Shown here: positions 1-8,345 of the stretch, piece after piece
Numbering within the stretch: position 1 is the stretch's first letter
Layout: every line of letters starts with the position of its first letter
DNA from: an uncultured bacterium
GTDB lineage: Bacteria > Actinomycetota > Coriobacteriia > Coriobacteriales > Eggerthellaceae
Assembly (NCBI GenBank): GCA_937890835.1
Contig: CALADF010000006.1
Span: forward strand, 1 to 24,988
Direction of reading: 5' to 3'
DNA length: 24,988 nucleotides
Translations under genes and position numbers: made by a program
Notes under the pieces: model-generated
Told to the model about the DNA's origin: nothing
The model's input: only the letters and a program-made list of their open reading frames with translations
Databases searched by the model: none

Positions 1-2
1 AA

Positions 3-79
<77 letters not shown>

Positions 80-90
80 GCTTAATCGCA

Positions 91-121
91 GGTCAGAGGC
101 TTATCGTCTCTGACCTTTTTT
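91..121 (+). terminator. Intrinsic terminator after tRNA-Pro
   Basis: GGTCAGAG (91-98) pairs perfectly with CTCTGACC (108-115), extended by a G-T and a C-G pair, and is followed by six T residues (116-121). It sits 11 bases after the tRNA 3' end, so it should end the tRNA-Pro transcript. Confidence 0.9.
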
Positions 122-558
122 ATTTGCGTCCTAGAGACTGCGAAAAATGGCACGGTAACTTCGTCGATACTTTGAATCCCGAATCTTTACGCGCTCTCGG
201 ATAGTGAGCTCAGAAAAACTTGACGAGAGCGTGCGGCAGTTCGAGCGGGGCGGGTTTCGGCTACACGAGCTGATAGGGGCGGACGGCGATTAAAGCTTGG
301 TTCGACGGCGCTCGGAACGACTGCCTTTGGTGGCAAATGGGCGACTGCGGCTGAGGCGCTAGGAAACGATGTGTTGCATCGCACGCCCGAGGAAAAACAG
401 GCAGGTGCTCGCCTGGGCGTCCAGAAGCATGTGCCCCGCACACCGGGGCTCGCCAAGAAGGCCCAGGTGCACCTGCCCTGAGTCGATGATGCTGCTCGTA
501 CGCCAATCGTCTGAGATCGGGCGAGGTTCAGGCGACGAAAAAAAATTGAAATTGGGTA
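122..558. other. Gene-free stretch between two tRNA genes
   Basis: I see no convincing gene here. A frame is open on the plus strand from 224 to the TGA at 479-481 and its second half reads like protein (residues such as FGGKWATAAEALGND), but it has no good start codon or ribosome binding site and its first part is arginine-rich. It could be a decayed gene end or chance in high-GC DNA. Overlapping minus-strand frames are equally unsupported. No copy of either tRNA 3' end is seen that would mark an integrated element. Confidence 0.4.
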
Positions 559-586
559 TTGTCAAGCGCTGAGGTTTCCGTATAAT
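559..586 (+). promoter_or_regulatory. Sigma-70-type promoter for tRNA-Asn
   Basis: A -35 box TTGTCA (559-564, five of six consensus bases), a 16-base spacer and a perfect -10 box TATAAT (581-586) lie about 37 bases before the tRNA. Transcription should start near 593. Confidence 0.85.
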
Positions 587-623
587 ACTATCTTGCGCGT
601 TGGGGAGTTCCCAAAAGCAACAT

Positions 624-698
624 TCCTCGGTAGCTCAACGGCAGAGCATCCGGCTGTTAACCGGAGGGTTGTAGGTTCGAATCCTACCCGAGGAGCCA
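624..698 (+). tRNA. tRNA-Asn (anticodon GTT)
   Basis: The acceptor stem TCCTCGG pairs with CCGAGGA, the anticodon stem CCGGC/ACCGG region presents GTT in the loop CTGTTAA, the T arm holds GGTTCGAATCC, the discriminator base is G and CCA is encoded (696-698). It decodes AAC and AAU. A strong promoter upstream and a terminator downstream make it a single-gene unit. Confidence 0.97.
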
Positions 699-707
699 TT
701 AATTACC

Positions 708-737
708 AAAGACCTGCACAAGCGGGTCTTTCTTTTA
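708..737 (+). terminator. Intrinsic terminator after tRNA-Asn
   Basis: AAAGACCTGC (708-717) pairs with GCGGGTCTTT (722-731) around a four-base loop, with one T-G pair, followed by CTTTTA. It begins 10 bases after the tRNA. Confidence 0.88.
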
Positions 738-900
738 TTGACGATAATTGAGCTCGGTCGGGGACGTTTCGTCGTGGGTGTGACGTTCCCGGGCTGATCT
801 TGATTGTCGCGATACGGTGACCAACCTAAATTGCCACGTTCGTTGTCGCATTAATATCGGATAATACCGATTCATGCGCATTGAACATGAGGGACGTGAA

Positions 901-2205
901 ATGAAAAAAGATTCGTTGATTATCGGCTTGGCGCTTTTCGCCATGTTCTTCGGGGCGGGCAACCTCATTTTCCCGCCGTATCTCGGTATGACGAGCGGCA
1001 GCGAATGGCTCGTTGGTTTCGCCTGCTTCGTCTTCATCGACGTCGTCTTGTCCTGTTTGGGCATCTTCGCCATTAACGCGGCGGGCGGAAGCATCAAGGC
1101 CGTCCAGGGCGCGCTCGGAACGTTCGCGGGCATCGCGCTCAATTCGCTGGCCATCATCTGCACGGGCTTTCTCATCGGCACGCCGCGCACTGCCGCGACG
1201 ACGTACGAGATGTCGGTCGTGCCGCTTGTCGGCGACTGGGGAGCCGTTGGCCTGGCGGTGTTCTCGGTGGTGTTCTTCGGCGCGGTGTTCCTGCTTTCGT
1301 ATAAAGAGTCGCGTATCGTTAGCGTGATCGGCAAGATCCTCACTCCCGTGCTGGTTGTGGGAATCGTCATCGTCGTGATCGCGGGGATCGTGAACCCGAT
1401 CGGCCCGATCGGTGCACCGACGTCGGAGCACGTGGCTCAAGACGGTATTCTCTCGGGTTATCAGGCGATGGATATCATCTCGATCGTCGGGTTCTCCATT
1501 GTGGTGCAGGACGCCATTCGCAATCATGGGTACTCCGAGAAGAGGGACCAGCATCGCATGATGGCTTACTCGAGCTGCGTCGCCGGCCTCATGCTCGCGC
1601 TTTTGTACGGAGGCCTCACGTACCTAGGGGCTACTGCGGGGTCGTCGTTGGGGGAGGGGCTTAACCAGGCCTCCCTAATCGTCGCCATCACTTACGAGCT
1701 CATGGGCAACGTCGGCGTGGTCGTCCTCGCCGTCGTCGTGGGCTTTGCGTGCTTCACCACCGCCGTTGGCCTGGTGGGAGCGACGGCTGCCTACTTCGAG
1801 CGCGTGACGTCGGGTCGCATCAGCTATCGCGCCGGCGTGATCGTCACGACGTTGGCGAGCCTGCTCATCTGCAACCTTGGCCTGACGAACATCGTCGGTT
1901 TGGCGGGTCCGATCCTGTCGGTGATCTGCCCGCCGTTCATGGTGACGGTGGTGCTGTTGCTGTTCAGGCGCCATCTGCCCAACAACTGGGTGTACCGCGG
2001 CGCCGCGCTCGTTGCTGCGCTGGTGAGCTTGGCCGTCGCCGTGCATGACTACACCGGTCTCTTCCTCTTCGTCGAGAGCCTTCCGTTTTTCGATTACGGA
2101 TTTGGGTGGCTTCTTCCTGCTGCGGCGGGCGGTTTGGTCGGAGGCGTCGTGAAGTCTTTGCTGGCGCGTCGCCTTCCCGCATCGTCCGGGGAGGATCGCG
2201 CCTGA
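901..2205 (+). CDS. brnQ: Branched-chain amino acid carrier BrnQ (LIVCS family)
   Basis: This 434-residue membrane protein should import leucine, isoleucine and valine with a cation across the cytoplasmic membrane. The N-terminus carries the family signature: MKKDSLIIGLALFAMFFGAG followed at once by NLIFPPYLG. About twelve hydrophobic segments follow and the length matches the family (about 430-440). I chose the ATG at 901 because GAGGGA (889-894) lies 6 bases before it; the in-frame ATG at 874 has no ribosome binding site and would add a polar tail before the first membrane segment. The gene stands alone and converges on the antiporter gene. The ilvBN synthesis genes for the same amino acids lie 17 kb away in the window. 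The family is clear; substrate preference is inferred. Confidence 0.95.
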   Translation: MKKDSLIIGLALFAMFFGAGNLIFPPYLGMTSGSEWLVGFACFVFIDVVLSCLGIFAINAAGGSIKAVQGALGTFAGIALNSLAIICTGFLIGTPRTAATTYEMSVVPLVGDWGAVGLAVFSVVFFGAVFLLSYKESRIVSVIGKILTPVLVVGIVIVVIAGIVNPIGPIGAPTSEHVAQDGILSGYQAMDIISIVGFSIVVQDAIRNHGYSEKRDQHRMMAYSSCVAGLMLALLYGGLTYLGATAGSSLGEGLNQASLIVAITYELMGNVGVVVLAVVVGFACFTTAVGLVGATAAYFERVTSGRISYRAGVIVTTLASLLICNLGLTNIVGLAGPILSVICPPFMVTVVLLLFRRHLPNNWVYRGAALVAALVSLAVAVHDYTGLFLFVESLPFFDYGFGWLLPAAAGGLVGGVVKSLLARRLPASSGEDRA

Positions 2206-2219
2206 TCGATCGCGGGCCT

Positions 2220-2251
2220 CCCCCGCAGGACGACGCAGACGAGTGCGGGGG
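2220..2251 (+). terminator. GC-rich hairpin after brnQ
   Basis: CCCCCGCA (2220-2227) pairs with TGCGGGGG (2244-2251) over an 18-base loop, starting 14 bases after the brnQ stop. There is no T tract, so this is a possible rather than a certain terminator. Confidence 0.4.
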
Positions 2252-2360
2252 TGCGGGCGAGCGCGGTCGCGGCCGTTCCCGTTAAGCATTGTGCGCCCCG
2301 CCGGCTGCGATCGCTCCTCGAGCGTTCGCACGGGCTGGTCGTTCGATGTTCGGATAAGCT

Positions 2361-2477
2361 GGTCGAAATATGGCGATGTGAGTCTTGGCGTGGTCTTTAG
2401 AGGGGCGATATGCGCGGTTTTGACCGAAAACCGGATCGGAGCCTCTTGAAAACCGCTCATACCGCCGCATTTCGACC
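2361..2477. repeat. Inverted repeat pair in convergent intergenic region
   Basis: The 22-base arm at 2361-2382 (starting GGTCGAAAT) recurs in reverse complement at 2456-2477 (ending ATTTCGACC) with 18 of 22 bases matching. Inside lie smaller alternatives: GCGGTTTT (2414-2421) can pair with AAAACCGC (2449-2456), or GGTTTT (2416-2421) with AAAACC (2427-2432). A further pair, CAAGATC (2477-2483) and GATCTTG (2519-2525), follows. The 356-base stretch 2206-2561 between brnQ and the antiporter gene holds no convincing gene; it may act as a two-way terminator or belong to an intergenic repeat family. Confidence 0.6.
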
Positions 2478-2561
2478 AAGATCGACCTTCTCAAGGGGGT
2501 AAAAGGCTCGCAACGCTTGATCTTGACCACTTGCCTTTGCGCACTGCGTTGAACGCGGGCG

Positions 2562-4232
2562 CTAATGTCTTGTGCTGCCGCGTGGATCTTCGCCTTCCGG
2601 TTCCGACGCGCTTGCGGTCTCGCCGAACCCTGCGGCTTTAACCAGGTCGTCGTCGAGATCGAGCTTGAGCATATCGTTCAACTCGCTCATCCTGCCGCGG
2701 TGTTCCATGATGGCGCGTTCCGCCATGCGACGCCGGCGTTCCTCCCGGCTTCCACGATCGGCTCCGCGTTTGATCTCTTGCTCGATGGCATCCGCATTCG
2801 CCGCAAGATGCTGAGCTGCGGCGTCGAGGGCTTCGTCAAGCGCACGCTTGCGCGCGCTGGTTCGCTGGAGTCCCGCCGCAAGATCCTGCCAGGGGATTTC
2901 CGCGCTTGCGCCCTGCGATCGTCTGTCGCGGTTCGCCGCAAGGCGCATTGCCGCCTCGCGGCGGGCTATCATGCGCTCGAGTTCGATATGCTCGCGGATG
3001 ATAGCGCCGATGTCGCGCGGGTTCTGGCTGATCTCCTTTGCCGCTTCGATGGGCTTCACGTCGGCCACGCGGTAGGTGATCGAGGCTAGAAGCGGCATGA
3101 GGAACACCGTGATGGCGCCTGCGGCCACGAGAACGCCGGCGAACTCCTGAGTCAGCGCGTCGGACTTCACCGCGACGGACGTAACGGCCACGATGATGGG
3201 CAGCGCGGTGGTGCAGTACAGCGCGATGGTGAGCCTGTTGTGCGATGAGATGTCGCGTGTTCGTCGGTCGGTCGATAGGGAGAAATAGATTGGGACGGCG
3301 CGAACGAGCAGCAACGTGACGATGAATACCACCAGCGCGATAGGCTGATCGAGGACTGAGGCGAGGTTGATCTTCGCGCCCGAGGTGACGAAGAACACCG
3401 GGATGAGGAAGCCGTAGGCGATGCCCTCGAGCTTGCGCTCGAGCTCGTGATCGCCTTCGGGGATGATGTAGCGCAGGACGAACCCCGCCGCGAAGGCGCC
3501 CAAGACGATGTCGAGGTCGAACACGGCTGAGAACGCGACGAGACTCACCAGCAGCACTATGACGGCGCGCACCATGGTCTGAGATGTGGTGTTGGCGTTC
3601 TCGGTGAGGAAGCGGAACATCCGATGCCCCGCCTTCTTCGATTTGGCGGGGATGACCGCCATCACCACGCATAAAAGCGCGAACCCTGCGAGAATCAGCA
3701 GGGTTTTCAGCTCCGAGCGCGTCGAGAGCAGCACCGCCATGGCAAGAATGGGGCCGAGCTCGCCCCAGGTGCCGTAGGCGAGGATCGAGTCCCCCACGCG
3801 CGTTCCCATCAGCTCCCGCTCCTTCATGATGGGGACGAGCGTGCCGAGCGCCGTGGTGGTCAGCGCGATGGCGATGGCGATGCTGCCTATGTCGTTGCCG
3901 GGAGACGTCGGCGAAAGCGCCACCACGGCGAGGGCGAGGGCGAAGGTGATGATCCATACGATCAGACCGCGCTTGCCTTGATGCCCCGTGAGCTCCTTCG
4001 GGTTTATCTCGTAACCCGCCAGAAGAAACAAAAACGCCAGACCGAGATCGGAGAGGAGCCCGACGGAGTCGGTGATTTGGATGAACCCCGCCATGCACGG
4101 ACCGAGGAGGGCGCCGGCTACCAGAAGGAACACGGTTTCCGGGATCAGCTTGCCGGGCATGAGCTTGGCGACGATGGGGCAGATGAGCGCCACCAGCGCG
4201 ATGACGGCGAGTGAGACGAGATCTTGGGTCAT
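2562..4232 (-). CDS. Cation:proton antiporter, CPA2/Na+-H+ exchanger family
   Basis: A 556-residue membrane protein that should exchange sodium or potassium ions for protons. Residues 1 to about 390 form some twelve hydrophobic segments of the Na_H_Exchanger type, including LIPETVFLLVAGALLGP near residue 30 and the FDLDIVLGAFAAGFVLR stretch typical of the family core. Residues from about 395 to the end form a charged, probably helical cytoplasmic tail rich in Arg, Glu and Ala; it contains no recognisable TrkA_N nucleotide-binding domain, unlike KefB or KefC. The start at 4232 has GGAAGG (4239-4244 on the minus strand) 6 bases upstream. It begins 21 bases after the patatin gene stop, so the two are probably one operon. 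The transported ion cannot be read from the sequence. Confidence 0.9.
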   Translation of the reverse strand: MTQDLVSLAVIALVALICPIVAKLMPGKLIPETVFLLVAGALLGPCMAGFIQITDSVGLLSDLGLAFLFLLAGYEINPKELTGHQGKRGLIVWIITFALALAVVALSPTSPGNDIGSIAIAIALTTTALGTLVPIMKERELMGTRVGDSILAYGTWGELGPILAMAVLLSTRSELKTLLILAGFALLCVVMAVIPAKSKKAGHRMFRFLTENANTTSQTMVRAVIVLLVSLVAFSAVFDLDIVLGAFAAGFVLRYIIPEGDHELERKLEGIAYGFLIPVFFVTSGAKINLASVLDQPIALVVFIVTLLLVRAVPIYFSLSTDRRTRDISSHNRLTIALYCTTALPIIVAVTSVAVKSDALTQEFAGVLVAAGAITVFLMPLLASITYRVADVKPIEAAKEISQNPRDIGAIIREHIELERMIARREAAMRLAANRDRRSQGASAEIPWQDLAAGLQRTSARKRALDEALDAAAQHLAANADAIEQEIKRGADRGSREERRRRMAERAIMEHRGRMSELNDMLKLDLDDDLVKAAGFGETASASEPEGEDPRGSTRH

Positions 4233-4253
4233 GAAGCGCCTTCCATGAAGCGT

Positions 4254-5177
4254 CTATCCGGCGAGGTAACGCTCGAGCGCGTCCCAGCTGCGCACGGCCT
4301 GCTCGGCTCCGTGCTCGTACAGGGCGAGCAGCTTCGCCTGGTTCTGCTCGAGGTTGGATATCTCCACCGGCGCACCAGGGCGGATGAGGAATATCTCGCC
4401 GTTTTCGTGCATGCGTTCGAGCGCTCGGTAGGTACGGTTGTACTCGTAGTGCCGATAGGCGAGTCGGTCGATGTAGTACGGGTAGTCGTCGAAGTGCTGC
4501 CTGAGGACGGGCATCAGCTTATTGGCGCTTTTGCGGTAGGTCGCGTCCTGCGTGCACACGACGATGTGCTTGTCGGACCCGGTCAGCTTCGAGTAGGTGA
4601 TCGGCACGCTGTCGCAGGTGCCGCCGTCGAGGAGTTTCTTGCCGTCCACCTCGACGATCTCGGAGACCATCGGCATGGAGGAGGACGCGATGAGGTAGGG
4701 CAGGTCGGCGCGCGCGTCGGTGAACGTGTGGTAGTCGGCTTCCCCGAGCTCGAGATCGCTCGCGACGGTCGTGAGTTTCATGGGCGACTCGTCGAAGGCG
4801 TCGAAGGGGAAGGGGTCGTAAACGTTGGGGATGAGGTCGAAGCTCATCTCGCGGCCGAACGCGTTTCCCGTGCGCACGAAGCTCTTGAGCGACAGATAGC
4901 GCCAGTCGGTGCAGTACTTCAGATTCACGTACGCGCCGCGTCCCGCTTGGCCCGCCACATAGTTGTAACCCATCAGGGCTCCCGCCGACACGCCGATGAC
5001 CGAGTCGCAGAGCAGCCCGCGATCCAGGAAGACGTCGAGCACGCCCGCGGTGAACATGCCGCGCATGGCACCCCCTTCGAGCACGAGGTTGGCGCGCGTC
5101 GTCGCCTTGCCCTCGTAGGAGACGGGGAAGCTGACGCCCGAGGGCGCGTAGTCGGGTTCCTTCACGCTGTGGTCCAT
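4254..5177 (-). CDS. Patatin-like phospholipase (YjjU-type)
   Basis: A 307-residue acyl hydrolase of the patatin fold, expected to hydrolyse lipid esters with a Ser-Asp dyad. Seen directly: the oxyanion motif GGAMRG (residues 35-40), the nucleophile elbow GVSAG with Ser64, and the DGG motif with Asp184. The opening LVLEGGAMRGMFTAGVLDVF is like E. coli YjjU and other COG4667 proteins, and the length fits. There is no signal peptide, so it should act in the cytoplasm or at the inner membrane face. I chose the start at 5177 because GAAAGGA lies 6 bases upstream; a longer frame from 5231 has no ribosome binding site. It is first in a probable two-gene operon with the antiporter and is divergent from the thioredoxin gene. 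The lipid substrate is unknown. Confidence 0.92.
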   Translation of the reverse strand: MDHSVKEPDYAPSGVSFPVSYEGKATTRANLVLEGGAMRGMFTAGVLDVFLDRGLLCDSVIGVSAGALMGYNYVAGQAGRGAYVNLKYCTDWRYLSLKSFVRTGNAFGREMSFDLIPNVYDPFPFDAFDESPMKLTTVASDLELGEADYHTFTDARADLPYLIASSSMPMVSEIVEVDGKKLLDGGTCDSVPITYSKLTGSDKHIVVCTQDATYRKSANKLMPVLRQHFDDYPYYIDRLAYRHYEYNRTYRALERMHENGEIFLIRPGAPVEISNLEQNQAKLLALYEHGAEQAVRSWDALERYLAG

Positions 5178-5249
5178 GGCGTATCCTTTCGCGTGCTTTG
5201 AGACGGATCGATTCGCATGCGCGAGTATCATACGATTCCTCGTCGGTTC

Positions 5250-5255
5250 ATTATA
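5250..5255 (-). promoter_or_regulatory. -10 box for the patatin-antiporter operon
   Basis: On the minus strand this reads TATAAT, a perfect -10 box, 72 bases upstream of the patatin start. No good -35 box is found at the right distance, so an activator or a weak -35 is possible. Confidence 0.5.
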
Positions 5256-5368
5256 AATCTACGCATGTGGCTTATCCGGAATCACACGAGGGTTGCACGG
5301 ACGTGCCCGTCGCAGCCTTGTTTGGCGCCGTTGCCGCCCCCTCGACTCGTCGCGGCGTTGCCGCGGGT

Positions 5369-5374
5369 TACAAT
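5369..5374 (+). promoter_or_regulatory. Probable -10 box for the thioredoxin gene
   Basis: TACAAT (five of six consensus) sits 54 bases before the thioredoxin start. No clear -35 box is seen. The same octamer GTTACAAT occurs before serC (22027-22034). Confidence 0.4.
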
Positions 5375-5428
5375 CAGCGCAGCTCTTTACCTGATGTTCG
5401 AGGGTTTACCCGGAAAAGGAGATATCTC

Positions 5429-5737
5429 ATGAGCGAGGTTGTTTCTTCCGCAGATTTCCAGACCAAGGTTCTCGAGGCCGACAAGCCCGTTCTGGTCGAC
5501 TTCTTCGCAACATGGTGCGGACCGTGCCGCATGGTCGCCCCGGTGCTTGACGAGGTGGCGGCCGAGGTTGCCGGCAGCGCTTACGTCTACAAGGTCGATA
5601 TCGACCAAAGCCCCGATGTTGCCGCCCGTTTCGGCGTCAGCTCGGTTCCCACGCTCATCGTCTTCGAAGACGGCAAGGTGAAGAAGCAGACCGTCGGCGC
5701 CCAGCCGAAGCAGAATCTGCTCGCTTTGCTCGCTTAA
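5429..5737 (+). CDS. trxA: Thioredoxin
   Basis: A 102-residue cytoplasmic thioredoxin that reduces protein disulfides. The active site is FFATWCGPCRM with Cys30 and Cys33, and the cis-proline is Pro74 in SVPTLIVF, both canonical. Length matches the single-domain family. The start at 5429 has AGGAG (5417-5421) 7 bases upstream; an open frame further upstream (from 5198) is not thioredoxin-like. The thioredoxin reductase-like gene follows 170 bases later, after a terminator, which suggests a functional pair with separate transcription. Confidence 0.97.
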   Translation: MSEVVSSADFQTKVLEADKPVLVDFFATWCGPCRMVAPVLDEVAAEVAGSAYVYKVDIDQSPDVAARFGVSSVPTLIVFEDGKVKKQTVGAQPKQNLLALLA

Positions 5738-5781
5738 ACGCGGTCGCGCAACGCTTGTCGCGGGGTCGGAGTTTCCCCATG

Positions 5782-5810
5782 CCGCCCGGAGTTGATCCGG
5801 CTGGTTTTTT
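5782..5810 (+). terminator. Intrinsic terminator after trxA
   Basis: CCGGA (5786-5790) pairs with TCCGG (5796-5800), the stem continues past one mismatch with three more pairs, and six T residues follow (5805-5810). Confidence 0.75.
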
Positions 5811-5909
5811 CATATTGTGAGATGATAGGCGCATCAGTGACGTTGGGGGCGTTGCTTTCATGCGACGCAGGGGGAGAAGCGGGTTGCGCGCCCGTGGAGA
5901 GGAATGAAG

Positions 5910-6860
5910 ATGTCTGATGTTCGCAACGCGGGGGCAGGCGGCGTTTTGGATTTGGCGATTATCGGGGCGGGGCCTGCCGGCATGACCGCGGCGCTCTACG
6001 CTGCGCGTGCGGGATTGGATTGCGCGATGTTCGAGCGCCTGTCCTTCGGCGGGCAGCTTGCTCAGACGGAGCATCTCGAGAACTACCCCGGTTTTACGCA
6101 ATCGCAAAGCGGGTTCGAACTTGCCATGATGATGAACGAGCAGGCGGCGGCCTTTGGGGCGAAGACGGTGAGCGAGGAGGTCGTCTCCGTCGATTTCGCG
6201 GTGTCCCCGAAAAAGATCACGACCGCATTCGGATCCTATGAGGCTCGCGCGGTCATCGTGGCTACGGGTGCGCGTCCGGCTAAGCTCGGCCTTGCGGGGG
6301 AGGATGAGCTGCAGGGGCACGGCGTGTCGTATTGCTCCACCTGCGACGGCAATTTCTTCCGCGGACGCGACGTGGTCGTGGTCGGCGGCGGCAACACGGC
6401 GGCGGCGGACGCCATCTACCTGTCCCGCATATGCAACAAGGTCTATCTCGTCCACCGTCGCGACAAGCTGCGCGCCACCGCCATCTACCATCAACGGCTG
6501 GCCGACCTCGGCAACGTCGAGTTCGTGTGGAATTCCGAGGCCGTCGAGCTTATGGCCGAAGGGGGCTCGGTGTGCGGCTTGCGCGTACGCGACAAGGCGT
6601 CGGGCGATTTGCGCGACCTTTCGTGCTCGGCGGTGTTCGTGGCCATTGGCACCAGGCCGAACACGGAGTTTCTCGCAGGTGCGCTCGAGCTCAACGACGG
6701 GGGTTACATCGCCGCCGATGAGCTTGGGACGACGGCGGTCGCGGGCGTGTTCGCGGCGGGCGACGTGCGCACCAAGGCGTTGCGCCAGGTGGTCACGGCG
6801 GTTTCCGACGGAGCGATGTGCGCCGAGGAGGCGGCGTCGTATCTGGCGGACAACCGCTAG
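5910..6860 (+). CDS. trxB: Thioredoxin reductase (NADPH, FAD)
   Basis: A flavoprotein of 316 residues that should pass electrons from NADPH through FAD and a redox disulfide to thioredoxin. Seen: the FAD-binding GAGPAG (residues 19-24), the redox pair CSTC at Cys142 and Cys145 followed by DG, the second dinucleotide fold VVVGGGNTAAA, the HRR triplet in VYLVHRRDKLRA that binds the NADPH 2'-phosphate, and the C-terminal GVFAAGDV. Order and length are those of low-molecular-weight bacterial TrxB. Two ATG codons compete: 5910 has GAGG 7 bases upstream, 5904 has GGAG only 4 bases upstream; I prefer 5910 but the difference is two residues. The partner thioredoxin lies just upstream. Confidence 0.93.
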   Translation: MSDVRNAGAGGVLDLAIIGAGPAGMTAALYAARAGLDCAMFERLSFGGQLAQTEHLENYPGFTQSQSGFELAMMMNEQAAAFGAKTVSEEVVSVDFAVSPKKITTAFGSYEARAVIVATGARPAKLGLAGEDELQGHGVSYCSTCDGNFFRGRDVVVVGGGNTAAADAIYLSRICNKVYLVHRRDKLRATAIYHQRLADLGNVEFVWNSEAVELMAEGGSVCGLRVRDKASGDLRDLSCSAVFVAIGTRPNTEFLAGALELNDGGYIAADELGTTAVAGVFAAGDVRTKALRQVVTAVSDGAMCAEEAASYLADNR

Positions 6861-6887
6861 CAAGACAGCGGTTCGCATCCGGCGTGG

Positions 6888-6908
6888 GCGCGCTTCGGCG
6901 CGCCTTTC
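6888..6908 (+). terminator. Terminator-like hairpin after trxB
   Basis: GGCGCGC (6888-6894) pairs with GCGCGCC (6899-6905) around a stable TTCG tetraloop, followed by TTT. The T tract is short. Confidence 0.55.
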
Positions 6909-6986
6909 CCATGTCGTCTTAACCGACCGTTCGTTTGCCCGCGCATCGGTCCGCGCGAACGCTTGAGGGAAATAGGAGGGTTCACC

Positions 6987-8189
6987 GTGCAGTTGGCGGT
7001 TCCGCAGAAGCGTTTGGGGCCGCGCTCTTTTTTCGTGTGCGCCATGACCATTCAGCTGCTGCTCATCCTCGCTATCGACATGTACGTTCCCGCGTTGCCC
7101 AGCATGCAGCGCTCGTTTGACGTGTCGGCGGCTTATCTCAACCTCACGGTTTTCGTGTTCTTCGCGTTCTCGGCGATAAGCGTCCTTTTGGCGGGACCCG
7201 TGAGCGACCGATACGGACGTCGTCCGGTGCTTTTAGCGGGCGTGGCGCTGTTCACGGTGTCGTCGGCGGCGTGCGCGGTGTCGCCGAGCGTGGAGGTGCT
7301 GGTGGTGTTTCGAGCGGGCGAGGCCCTCGGCTATGGCCTTGTGGCAACTGTGGAGACGGCGCTTATCAAGGATGCTTACGAGGGAGACGATCTGAAGATC
7401 GCCATGACGTGTTTGCAGTCGCTCATCATCATCGGGCCTGCCGCCGCTCCGTTTTTGGGCACGTTTCTTTTATCGCGCGGTAGCTGGAGGCTGGTGTTTT
7501 GGTTCCTTGCCGCGTGCGGTGCGGTGTCGTTGGTTTTGTGCGGGCTCATTTCCGAGACGCACCGTGTGCCGAAAGACGCCGAGGGCGTGGGCGCGGCGCT
7601 GCGCGGCATGGGAGCGGGCGTGAAGGCGCTGCTGCGCGATCGTCGGTTCGTGTCGCTGGCCATGTTCATGGGCGTGGCGGGCATGCCGTACTTCGCGTTC
7701 ATCGCGGTGGTGTCCTACGTGCTGCTCGATTTTTTCGCGCTGTCGTACTTCGATTACAGCGTGATGTACGCCATCGCCTGCGTCGTGACCATCATCGCGC
7801 CGTTCGTGTACGTGCTGCTCTCCAAGCGTTTCAGCGTGCGGAGCATCCTCGTGCTGTGCATCGGGCTTACCGTGGCATCGTTTCTCGGGCTCTTCTTTTT
7901 CGGCGAGGTCGCGCCTTTGCTGTTTTTGGCCGCTTTCGTGCCTTACGCGCTAGCCGAGGGCGTGGTGCGTCCTATGGCGTTCGTGGTGCTGCTCGATCAG
8001 CCCGCCGATCGCGTGGGGTCGGCGTCGGCGTTCAGCAACTTCGCTTACAGCATGATAACGTCGGTGGCGACGGTGCTGGCCACGTTGCAATGGCCCACGT
8101 TCGTGATGGCCGTCGCCGTGATGACGGGCGCTGCCGCCGTGGTCATGACGGGCCTGTACGCATTCGGCTTGCGGAAGGTGAAGGGGTAG
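6987..8189 (+). CDS. MFS transporter, Bcr/CflA-like drug exporter
   Basis: A 400-residue major facilitator with about twelve membrane segments, probably a proton-driven exporter of drugs or metabolites. The first helix ends in DMYVPALPSM, nearly the DMYLPALP signature of the Bcr/CflA (DHA1) group, and the loop between helices 2 and 3 has the MFS motif GPVSDRYGRRPVLL. I chose the GTG at 6987 because a full AGGAGG (6975-6979 region) lies 7 bases before it; a TTG at 6963 would precede that site. The gene stands between trxB and prfA on the same strand. The substrate is unknown, and nothing nearby indicates it. Confidence 0.88.
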   Translation: MQLAVPQKRLGPRSFFVCAMTIQLLLILAIDMYVPALPSMQRSFDVSAAYLNLTVFVFFAFSAISVLLAGPVSDRYGRRPVLLAGVALFTVSSAACAVSPSVEVLVVFRAGEALGYGLVATVETALIKDAYEGDDLKIAMTCLQSLIIIGPAAAPFLGTFLLSRGSWRLVFWFLAACGAVSLVLCGLISETHRVPKDAEGVGAALRGMGAGVKALLRDRRFVSLAMFMGVAGMPYFAFIAVVSYVLLDFFALSYFDYSVMYAIACVVTIIAPFVYVLLSKRFSVRSILVLCIGLTVASFLGLFFFGEVAPLLFLAAFVPYALAEGVVRPMAFVVLLDQPADRVGSASAFSNFAYSMITSVATVLATLQWPTFVMAVAVMTGAAAVVMTGLYAFGLRKVKG

Positions 8190-8345
8190 CTCGAGCGCCG
8201 AAGGGCTCGTCGGGATCGGTCTTCGTCACAGCATCGCCACACGCGGCGTTGCTTTATCTGGTACTATATTCAGTTGCAGAATTCAGGCGCCGTGGCGGAT
8301 TCGCTGCGGCGCTTCCCATACCGCGTATCGTTTAAGGATCAGCTC

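Noticed and set aside
4224..5201. 325-residue plus-strand frame opposite the patatin gene
   Set aside because: It is the antisense shadow of a gene with clear catalytic motifs; it has no domain of its own.
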